Part shown: piece after piece, positions 32,696 through 41,995 of the stretch
Layout: each line of letters opens with the position of its first letter
How positions within the stretch are numbered: the stretch's first letter is position 1
Assembly: GCA_036186865.1 (NCBI GenBank)
Contig: AP025049.1
Location: 31,178,829 to 31,242,828, forward strand
DNA length: 64,000 nt
Source of the DNA: Eustoma russellianum
Lineage: Eukaryota > Streptophyta > Magnoliopsida > Gentianales > Gentianaceae
Direction: 5' to 3'
The notes under the pieces: generated by a model
Seen by the model: only the letters and a program-made list of their open reading frames with translations
What the model was told of the DNA's origin: nothing
The model's database searches: none
Position numbers and translations under genes: made by a program

Positions 32696-35600
32696 TGTAG
32701 GATCTGCAAGGCACCACTAGAAGGGGGGGTTGAATAGTGGGTGCGGAAAATGTGGTTTTTAAAATTTCTTTAAACTTGAACAATTCAAGTTCTGAAAACA
32801 GATTCTGTTTTCAGGACTAGTTTTAAAACGTTTTGAAAACTAGGTTTCAGGTCTTCAAAAATTCTGAAATTTGGAGAGAACTTAGACTCAGATGTTATGA
32901 GTGTCTCCTAAAAATTTCAGATTAAAATTCAACCTTTAACCCCTTCAAAAACCGTTGATACTCAGATTGTGCAAATCTGCCAGAAACGGTAGATGGTTTT
33001 GAAAAATTAATTCCTATTTGTGTGAACGTCCAAATGCTCTGAAAATTTGACCACTAACTCCTTATATACTATATTTAAATGGGTTGAAACAGTTTTGGAA
33101 AATTCTTTTGGGAAGTAGGTCAAATATAATCAAATTCTCAACCTTTGCAAGTCTGAAAATCAGACTGCACTAGTCTCAGAACTTTTGATGTTTGATTGAC
33201 TTATACTTATCCAAAAGGGTTGAAACTTGTTCCAAATTAACCCTAGAACGTGTAAGTATGTTTCTGGAAATTTTTGTAATTTGTGAAAATTGTTTACTAT
33301 TTTTACGGATGCGAACAAGAAGGATAAACAGTGCAGTAACTGAAACGTAAATGCAGAAAGTAAATGACACCAAGAATTTTATACTGGTTCGGTTATAAAC
33401 AACCTACTCCAGTCTTCAAGGAATACCTTCCTTGGTTCACACTAATCACACACACGCAGTACACCTTACCGCAGGGTTGATAGAGTTACACCTAACTCCA
33501 ACCCTTTACAAACCTTGTATGTCGAGTACAATTCACACGAACACCACCACCTCGCTAGAATGAAGATTGATCACACCTTGATCAATCTTTTACAAAGATG
33601 AATGAATGGTGGTTTATATGAAGCCTATTCAAGATTGAAAGATGTAAAGTACAATAGGCTTTTTACAAGAAAAGAGAGAAAGAAAGTGTAGGAGAAAAGA
33701 AGCTTGGCAATTTGATCACTCTAGAATGCAATTCTTGGTCTTGTATTTGTTTGTTCTCCTCTTCCTTCCTTATAGATTGCAGCCGTCCCTATGGAGCCTT
33801 CTCCCCTCTTGAAAATTTCCTTTTAAGTGCTTGAGAGAGTGTAAGACATCATGGTGACAATGCTTTGCTTACTTGGCATCATTCCATTGGATCATCATTT
33901 AGTCTTTTGCTTACTTGGCACCTCTTTATTGGCTCAATGTTGTCATCATTTGATGACATGGAAAATCTGAAATAATCACTTAAAATTTGCCAAAAAATCA
34001 ACCATTAAGTCATACCATAAATCACAAATCCTATCATAAATTACAAGACAAGAAATATCCCCTTTTTCAAACCATAGAATCGGCCATAAGTCATATTTTC
34101 CATGCTGAATTTTCAGCATTTACATCATCCATTTTTATCCAAGATAATACCCATTATTATTTGATTTTTCACCATAAAAATGAATCAATCGTATATGGTA
34201 AGTCTTGCTAACAATTGATGAATGAACTTGGACACAAAAAGAGTGAGAAATTCGGCCAGCACACCTTCACACATGCTGAAAAATTTCAGCATGTGTGATA
34301 TGTAGAATATCACACCTAATTACCTTACATAATATTCAAATCATTTCCATAACATCTTCAATTAATCCTTTAATAAAAAATTGACAAAATATGTTATCTT
34401 AACCATGAAGAAATCGGCCACATGTGTGTAGTATGCTGAAATTTTCAGCATGTGACATAAGAGAGGTATATGTTGAATACTTACCTTTTGTAGCTTTTCT
34501 CTTTGATTCATCAACATTGTATGATTGATCCTTGACCAATCAATATGCCAACAAGGCTCCACATGTGCTCCATCTCAGCTGTATGTAACATTGGAATGTG
34601 TATATACATGTGCTGAAATTTATTTTTGTTAACTTTGTAAAATAGTGCACATTTAATAATACACACATGTAATATTCCAATCAGCCCTTAATTTAATTTT
34701 CTAGAACACTTTAAGATGTATATCATATGTAAAAAGTGTCTAGATACGTGTCACATGATGTTCAAGAAAAACGTTCCATGTTATGTGCGTAGAAAACCGA
34801 ATTTTCGATATTTATCGATTACCCGATTTTTCTCTAATTTGAATTCCAACTTTTGCACATGATATATATATTATGTTATACATAATATATATAATATATA
34901 CTTTAAATCTCAGCACTTGGCTGATTTAAAGTGGTACCATAAACATGTGACAAAATTAAAATTGGAATCTTCACATTTTGGCCTAAATGTGCGGTGATTT
35001 GTGTGTGCCAACGTGGAAAGTATTTTTGGCTGATCATACCATGTGTAGCACGAAATTTTCATCAATTTTTGATGTATATGGGCTGGCCATTTATTTATGG
35101 CAAGTACGTGACACGTTGGCGAAGTTTCGGTATTCGCCCGATACGACAAATTTCGGTTTAGAACCTTTTATCATGTCGTATTTAATTTGTCATCACCATA
35201 ACTTATATCATATGATATAAGACCTAAATATACTCATAAACATGAGTTAAGTATAGTGGTGTGACGTTAACGTACGTACGTAAGATATATAACGTGTCGG
35301 TAGTACGTTGGAACACATGTGTATGTGCCTTTATTTAAAAAAATCTGAAAATATATATATATTATGTATATGTGGCGTGTTTAATAAGATGGGGAGGAGG
35401 AGAGAACTTTCCTTCCTTGGCCTTGTTGCCTTTGTGCCTTTTCCAAATGAATCTTCCTTTAATGAACTACTTAGTTTATTAAACTAAGTACTTCACTTAA
35501 TGAACTACTTTAGTTCATTAATGGTGGCACCTGAAAATAGTATAAACTCAACAAATGTTCGCCATATGATGTAAGCTTTAATGCTTCATGGCTCGTTAGT

Positions 35601-35749
35601 ACGGCAACATAATATATAAGCTAAATAAGACAAGTAATGGCAAGTTATCATGCACACATGTACACTTATGCACGTTTATATCTTATGCTCGTTTTTGTGC
35701 ACATTTAAATCATGCATTTGAAAATCACTCAAACCCCTTTTTCTCTATA
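32696..35749 (-). mobile_element. 5' LTR of inner gag-only element
   Basis: 3,054 bases. By eye it differs from the 3' LTR at roughly a dozen or so single bases and one TA unit, for example aagtctc/aattctc and ggcggcacc/ggtggcacc; the start reads TATAGAG rather than TGTAGAG. The close match implies a recent insertion. Confidence 0.92.
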
Positions 35750-35754
35750 GTTTG

Positions 35755-36656
35755 TACCTGTGTCAAATTGTTTCACCATTTTTTCTAGATCTATATTCCT
35801 TGATTTCACATTTGAAATATCGGATTTCATTTCATTATTTTGCGTCATTAATGATGAGATCTCTAATTTTAATGCATTTATTATGTAAGACGACTCTTCT
35901 TTTGAATCGTTTAATTGAGAAACAAGGTTCGTGTTAGAAGATTCTAACAACTTCTTGTCTTCAATTAATCATTTCTTTTCTTTTGCAAGAGTCTTAGAAA
36001 ACTTATGCAACTCAAGATATTGACATAATAGATCATCATAAGAAGGCTCAGAATCAGAATCAGAGTCAGAAGATACCTCATTTGATGCCTTAGATGTAAA
36101 GCATACTTGTGTCGTTTGTTCTTTCGCATCGTCAGTCTCAGAGTCGGATGAATCACTCCAAGTGGAGGCTTTGAAGGCTCTTCTCTTTTGTTTAGCTTCT
36201 GAGACGAGTTTAGTTTTTGTCCAATCTTTGTCCAGGTGTTTGTTAGTTTGTTTGTCCTTGTTAGGGCAATCATATGACAAGTGTCCAAGTTTCCCACATT
36301 CATAACACTTTATTTCCTCATTATTTTTTTATGTGGTTCTTAGATGAAGTAGGCTTTTAATTGATTTTCTCATGATCTTTCTTAATCTTCTAGCCATCGT
36401 GATTAGATCTTCATCATCGAAATCTGTGTCACTATCATCTACGCAATCACAAGGTGTAGAGACGTTTTCATTTGATTTAAACGCTATAACCTTATCTTGT
36501 TTAGAAATAGGTTCGGAATTTCTTAAAGTGAGTTTGTTTTCATATACCTTTAATTATCCAATCAATTCCTCCATTTTTATCGATTTAGTATCCTTACATT
36601 CTTCGATTGCAGTGACTTTTGAATCACATTTGGATGGGAGACTCCTTAACACCTTT
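35755..36656 (-). pseudogene. Outer element gag, N-terminal and middle part
   Basis: On the minus strand: KVLRSLPS near 36650, then the acidic linker, the zinc knuckle region (LGHLSYDCPNKDKQ, about 36240-36300), LVSEAKQKRRAFKAS, SSDSDSDSEPSYDDLL, LHKFSKTLAKEKK and the coiled coil LESSNTNLVSQLNDSKEESS up to VKQFDTGTN at 35755. Frame changes near 36300 and a TGA in place of an Arg codon near 35967 break it. Its 5' part is cut off by gypsy copy 2 at 36657 and is not seen again. Confidence 0.85.
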
Positions 36657-39390
36657 TGTTGTACCCCAATGATCATGTACATGAAAACTATGAATATGAG
36701 ATGGAATGAAAGCGACAATTTCTTCTAGCACGGGTTACTTAAGTCAACTTAACCCTCTTTACTTAATTATCATTAAGGTGATACCAAGCCAAATTAAATA
36801 AGGGAAACTACAAGAAAGTAATACATGACATATAGAGTTATATGAACCATACATACCAATATATATGTATGTGCGTGTATATGATATATGTGTATGGAAT
36901 GTATAAACACATAGTACACCTAGGCGTGTATATGTATGTATACATACATATGTTAATTTTAGAATATGATAAAATAAAGAAAAACAATATAATGCATAAA
37001 TTACAAGAAATATCAAGTTGCCCAAGAAGCCTAAAATTCGGCCAAGGCATGAATGGGAATTCTAGAATTCTCTAGCCAATTTTATTAGTTAAAGTAATTA
37101 CTTAAAGTCTACTACACCATTAAGACAATAAGTTATTATGCAAAGAATAAATAGAAACTAAAATAGACATGCATTTAAGGAACAAGTTAAGACAACTCAT
37201 TAAAGAAGGAAGTAGTATGGTTGAGGCCATAAAGACCCCAACCCAACCGCCCCCTTAAGTGTCTAGACATGGAGGATTTTAAATCCTACCATGGTTACTT
37301 TTTCCTTAAACCAAGGTTAAGATAACCATGATTTGATAAAGTAACTTGGGTTAGCACTAAAGTAACCCTAGTTGGAATAAAGTAACCAAGGTTATACTAA
37401 CCTAACCTTGATTAACACTCAAGAAAGCCCTAACCCTCACAAATCTCCCTCCAAAACCGCCCCCTAACATGTTTTAAACCTTTCTAGAAACATCTACCTT
37501 CTTGTCATCTTGAGACTCCTCTCAAGACACATTCAACCAAGAGTAACACTTAGCAAAAGTTCCCTCATCTCCCTCACAAATATTTCGGCCCCAACATCTT
37601 GGAGGATAGAAGTTCAACTTCACTTCCAAGACTCAAGAAGACATCTAGGTAAGTCTTGTTCCAAGTTTCCTTAAGAGAATTCTCATTTTGGTAAAGAATG
37701 AAGCTCACATGAACTCCCTTTCTTCATACCCAAAACCGTAGGTTTTAGGGTGTAAATAGGTGAAAGCCATCAACTTTCTTAGGTGGTGACATATTGTGAT
37801 GCTTGAATCTCCATTCCAAGCTCATTTTGGTAAGATGCTCTAGCCCTCAAACCTATCCTATTTCCTCTATTGAATAAAGACTAATCTTTTCATTTCATTT
37901 CCTTAAAACCGTATGCTTAAGGTGAAGAAGGTGAAGGATTTCATCACATCTCACTTCATAACCAAGCAAAGACAAGAGCTTTAGCTTGAAGAGACAAGTA
38001 TACTTTAACCCCTTACAATATATGTGATTATGTGCATACTTGAATGTATAGAAGCCTAAGACATGATTTTAGTGAAAATATGCCTAAGTTGTTACCTTTT
38101 CTTATGTTTTGAAAGGTTGGATGATAGACCTCTACTATGTTGCAATATAAAGCATGTTTAAACTTGAAATAAGAGTTAAAAGTGATGGATTAGGGACTGC
38201 CCTATGTTTGATATTGAATGAGACATGATTGGTATGAAACCTAGCATTTTTGGTGATTTTAACATGTGAAATTGTTGGACTAGAGGACTGTTTTGTTTAG
38301 AAGGAATGAACAGCCCATATGAATGACTTTTGCATGCTAAAAAGGGACTTGAATTAGTATAGGGAAGCCTTATTATGTCTATTGAATGACCATTAACTTG
38401 GATTATAGGCTAAAGAACAAAATTAGGAAGGAAAGGATACTTCTATGCATGTTGATTGAAAACAGAGTTCTGGACAGATTTTATGCCAAATTGATGGACT
38501 TAGTTAAGGACCTTCTAAACGTTGGATTGAGCTTATTTTTGGTGTGGTCGTAGCTTATCATGTCTATTTTATTTTGGAGTTGGAATTTCTGGAAAATCAT
38601 TTGTGGATTGGTCAGAAATGAATTTTTAGTATCAAGGGGTCAAAACAGTTTCTGGTTGTACCACCTTAGGAAGAAAAATTATTTAAGTACCTTAAACATC
38701 TTGGATTGACCTGAAATTTTCACAAGAAGAACTTAGGACATAGAGCTAAGTATCCATGTAAAGAAATTGATTTTATCTATTGATCTTGGTGGTAAACCAT
38801 TGAGGTAAAGTTGGTGTAATATTCTGGAAAACAGGGCAGATTGACCCTTTGTGCTTGTATGACTTGTATGGTATTTATTTTGACTTGTTCTGGTGAATGG
38901 GCATTTAGATATTGTTCATGAAAGAAATAGAAAAGATTTCCAGATGCTAAATGAGCCCCATAATGAGTTTATGGATGGAGACAAGGTAAGGAATGGAGTT
39001 GAGAGTGCAGCAGAATTCCTGTTGTACCCTTGTTGGGAATTATTTTTATTGAGTTACCTACGCTTGTCGGAATCACATGAAAATTGTATAGAATGTAGTT
39101 AAGATCATGTGGTGCATGTCCATATTTTTAGTTTCTGGAAAATAGGCTCAAAAGGTTGATTTTGACGCCGGGCAATACAGGACATGCTGCTGGATCGTTT
39201 TTCAGCCCATAAGGAAAGTTGTTTATGATGTTATAAGTGCATTTTACCATGTTGCATTCCATGCACTTGCATTGACATGCTCATATGTTCCATGCTCATG
39301 ATTTTATTGATGTTATATATAGAGTTTCTGTTTCGAAAGAATTCCGTCCCTTCTGGCCAGCTTAACCCGCTACAGATCCGGGGTTAATTG

Positions 39391-39570
39391 ATCTGAAGAA
39401 GTATAAGAACCGATCCAGGCCCGGTATAATAGGTCTGATGAATTATAAGAACCGATCCAGGCCCGGTATAGTAGGTCTGAAGGGTGTAAGAACCGAGCCA
39501 GGTCCGGTATAATAGACCTAAAGGTGATCATGTTATAAGAACCGAGTCATGCCCGGTATAATAGGCTCAC
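39391..39570 (+). repeat. Tandem array in G2 LTR with TATA-like core
   Basis: Four units of about 40 bases around ataagaaccgatccaggccc and ggtataataggtctga; each contains GGTATAATAG or GGTATAGTAG. Confidence 0.85.
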
Positions 39571-39894
39571 ACATTCTCTTGTTTTATGATGAGCATGATT
39601 TAAAAGAAAGAAAGGAAGTTCAAGTATTTTTATGAGCATGTCTAAATGAAAGAAAGAATGTTTCCCGTTGCATGCGCATCGCATTCGCATTATGCATGAT
39701 ACCTTTTCATAGAAGTAAAGGGTTGGCTATAGCACGTAGAATCTAACTAAGTGATGACATTTAGATATTAGCTAAGTGATTGATATGACCTTAAGTATGA
39801 TGCTTTGGAAAGGTATTGGTATGTATGTTTAAACTTAAGGAATTGGGGTTTGATTCTTGTATGCCGTTTTCTCTTTATTGTACGGTGTTATTGT

Positions 39895-39997
39895 ATACTT
39901 GCTGGCGACCTTGTCGCTCACCCATTTATTTTTCCCCCCAGAGCCAGGTAATGAAGTCGAGTGGATTGATGATGAGCCAAGGGTGCCATACCCATAG
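39895..39997 (+). promoter_or_regulatory. LTR hairpin, splice-acceptor-like site and short acidic frame
   Basis: Hairpin GCGAC-CTT-GTCGC (39905-39917): both stem bases that differ from family G1 change together, so pairing is kept. CTCACCC, a pyrimidine tract and CCCAG ending at 39941 follow. After two bases comes a frame of 17 codons, PGNEVEWIDDEPRVPYP, with TAG at 39995-39997. It closely parallels the G1 frame. Confidence 0.65.
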
Positions 39998-40347
39998 GTT
40001 ATTGAAGTCGCTGTTAAGAGAATGATGATGGAAGCTTTTGATGAACCTTTGGGACATTTTGGGACTTAGCTATTTTCGGATTCTTTTCGGATAATGTTTG
40101 TATAATTTCGCGGTGTAGTTTGCTATCGGTTCAGTTTGTATAATTTTGCTATGTATTCGCGATTTGACGCTTTCGGATTAAGGTTCAAATTCTACCGTAT
40201 TTTTATCTACCTGTTAAGATTGTGACTTTGTAATCCATGTTCATCCATGGGTATTACGAGTTAAGTATCGACGCTTTGTATTTTTCTGAAAGGGAAAGTA
40301 CGGTGGGTGCACCGTACGAGGGGTAGCCAAGTACGGGGCGCTACAGG

Positions 40348-40359
40348 TGGTATCAGAGG
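40348..40359 (+). promoter_or_regulatory. Primer binding site of gypsy copy 2
   Basis: TGGTATCAGAGG two bases after the LTR end, initiator-Met tRNA type. Confidence 0.9.
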
Positions 40360-40635
40360 CGAGGCTCTAGATTCGGGCAGAACGTAGAAGCTAAGTTATG
40401 ATCTTAGAAAACTAAAAATTGATCTTAGACTTAAGTCATGATCTTAGAAGAGGGATGGCCTTAGCTTAGACAACTTAGGTTGGAAATAGGGTCCCCTGGT
40501 TGATCTGCTAGCCTGATATGTCACATATTAATTTTTTTTTCCTGCTTTAAATTCCTTTTTCTAAGCATGTCTAAATCCAGTCAGTTATTTCGATCCATAT
40601 ATACATATATATATATCTTTCTGCTCTGTATACAG
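40360..40635 (+). other. Untranslated leader, possibly with a 5' intron
   Basis: Between primer site and gag. It contains repeated atgatcttag motifs, a T-rich tract (40530-40560) and ends ctgtatacag directly at the gag ATG, which would suit a 3' splice site. No donor can be chosen with confidence. Confidence 0.4.
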
Positions 40636-41835
40636 ATGGTTCGGACTCGTGGTAGACCTCGCAGAGATGCTGCCCATGCACCCGAAGCAAACCCTCCACA
40701 ACCTCAAGATCAAGTCCCTCCACCTCCTCCTCAGAATCAGAATACACCGCCTCCTCCTCCAACACAGAATGAAAATCCCCCACCAGCTCAAGGAAACCCT
40801 CTTCCGCAAGTGCCACTTCTTATTCCAGATTTCCAAGCATTCTGTCAGACCGTAACTCAGATTGGCCAGGGAATGATTCAGCAAGTTGCCCCTCCTCCTC
40901 CTTATGAACCGATAAGAGACGCGCAGTATTACTTTGAGAAGCTCAAGCGAGCGAATGTGCCGCCTTTCGAAGGCAAGTCTGACCCTGATATGGCTGAAAA
41001 ATGGCTAGATGAAGTGGAGAACTGTTTTGAACTGAATGGAGCCCCTGATAATATGAAAACCCAAGCTGTGAGGCCTTTCCTCCTTGGTGAGGCGAACCAG
41101 TGGTGGAAGGCTAAGCTGCAACCTTTGCCCCGACCTATTGCATGGGAGAGATTCATCCAAGAGTTCAACAAGTTTTATTTTCCCCCGTCAGTAAAGATGC
41201 AAAAGAGGCATGATTTTGAAATGTTGAAGCAAGAACCTGGTATGACTGTGTCTGAATATGTGAGCAAGTTTCTGGCTTTGGGTAGATTTTCTCCGGCTAC
41301 GATGAATGATGAGGAATCTAAGATGGTGAAGTTTGAGAGTGGGCTGAACCCAAGGATTCGCACTTGGTTGGTAAATGTTATCTCTGCTGATTTTGAGGCG
41401 CTTGTTGATGCATGTTATCGGATCGAGAAGGATATCATTCGTCGTGATGCGACGGTGGGCCAAAAAAGAGGAAGGGACACTTCCGGTGATAAAGGAGTAA
41501 GGAAAATGACTAGACAGAAATTTCATGGGAGGCAAGGTAGACAGCAGAATCAGAACCAAAGAGGAAATCAGAATCGTGGACAGCGCCGCGGGCAGAATCA
41601 GAATAATCAAAGAAATAATCAAGGAAATCAAGGACAGCAGCAGCAGGTCATTCCCATGTGTCCCCATTGTCAGAAGAATCATTTGGGTGAGTGCTATGTA
41701 CAAGCTGGTAAGTGCTTTGGTTGCGGCAAGACTGGTCATATAATTAGGGATTGTCCTGATAAGGGAGCTGCTTGTGTTGGATGTGGAAAGACTGGGCATA
41801 TTCTGAGAGGTTGTCGTGAGCGTGATGGTCAGTAG
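40636..41835 (+). CDS. Gypsy Gag of copy 2, 399 residues
   Basis: Capsid-nucleocapsid protein. The start at 40636 (MVRTRGRPRRDA) is chosen over an upstream in-frame ATG because gypsy Gags begin this way and it follows the leader directly. A Pro/Gln-rich segment is followed by the retrotransposon gag domain (about residues 80-260: KWLDEVENCFELNGAP, NQWWKAKLQPLP, FYFPPSVKMQKRHDFEMLKQ, LNPRIRTWLVNVI), a basic Gln/Asn/Arg-rich stretch, a CPHCQKNHLGEC motif and two zinc knuckles, CFGCGKTGHIIRDC and CVGCGKTGHILRGC. The frame ends at a TAG (41833-41835); reading on gives NARVHVMTDA, conserved in copy 3, up to the intron donor at 41921. The TAG may be a mutation or a read-through site. Confidence 0.85.
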   Translation: MVRTRGRPRRDAAHAPEANPPQPQDQVPPPPPQNQNTPPPPPTQNENPPPAQGNPLPQVPLLIPDFQAFCQTVTQIGQGMIQQVAPPPPYEPIRDAQYYFEKLKRANVPPFEGKSDPDMAEKWLDEVENCFELNGAPDNMKTQAVRPFLLGEANQWWKAKLQPLPRPIAWERFIQEFNKFYFPPSVKMQKRHDFEMLKQEPGMTVSEYVSKFLALGRFSPATMNDEESKMVKFESGLNPRIRTWLVNVISADFEALVDACYRIEKDIIRRDATVGQKRGRDTSGDKGVRKMTRQKFHGRQGRQQNQNQRGNQNRGQRRGQNQNNQRNNQGNQGQQQQVIPMCPHCQKNHLGECYVQAGKCFGCGKTGHIIRDCPDKGAACVGCGKTGHILRGCRERDGQ

Positions 41836-41920
41836 CAGAGGAACCAACGTCAGCGCTCGAATGCGCGTGTGCATGTGATGACCGATGCTGCAGTTGAGGA
41901 AGCTGGAAACGTCGTGGCTG

Positions 41921-41995
41921 GTATGATTTAAAATTATGCAATACTAAGTTGATAAATATTATATTACTGCGTAGTTAAAGCTTTGTATGATTCAG
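41921..41995 (+). other. Predicted 75-base intron between gag and protease (copy 2)
   Basis: Donor GTATGATT at 41921, branch-like TACTAAG at 41942-41948, acceptor GATTCAG ending 41995. It splits a Gly codon after its first base (phase 1). The exon sides NARVHVMTDA and AILVCC...VLFDSGASHSF match copy 3, which has an intron at the same codon (62234-62320) starting GTATGACT. Confidence 0.75.

Larger units (their letters stand above)
27462..35749 (-). mobile_element. Inner gag-only SIRE derivative (TR-GAG-like), young and complete
   Basis: Both LTRs (27462-30517 and 32696-35749) are complete and nearly identical, and the element is flanked by the perfect 5-bp duplication GTTTG (27457-27461 and 35750-35754). 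Internal sequence on the minus strand: primer site, one open gag (32641-30752), then directly the purine-tract region. Pol is absent without any remnant. Movement would need protease, RT and integrase supplied by a full SIRE element such as copy 3. Confidence 0.93.
26642..36656 (-). mobile_element. Outer gag-only SIRE derivative (TR-GAG-like), split
   Basis: Minus-strand element. Its 3' LTR survives only as 47 bases (26642-26688, start TGTTGAGAAAAAGTG). Its gag is split: C-terminal part 26980-27461, N-terminal side 35750-36656, separated by the inner element at 27462-35749. After the Gag end (VWVPKG) there is no pol, only the purine-tract region and LTR, as in the inner element. It is cut at 36657 by gypsy copy 2. 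Gag-only LTR elements are known in plants as TR-GAG. Confidence 0.8.
36657..40345 (+). mobile_element. 5' LTR of gypsy copy 2 (family G2)
   Basis: 3.69 kb from TGTTGTACCCCAATG to GTACGGGGCGCTACA. It shares with family G1 the AACC-GGTTA repeats (37290-37440), a tandem array (39391-39570), and the hairpin/acceptor module (39895-39997), but overall the two LTRs are well diverged. Confidence 0.9.

Noticed and set aside
36842..37075. Overlapping frames on both strands around tatgtgtgta repeats
   Set aside because: Low-complexity TA/TG-rich LTR sequence.
41188..41874. 228-codon minus-strand frame opposite gypsy gag
   Set aside because: Shadow of the gag frame; Leu/Ser/Thr-rich with no recognised domain.
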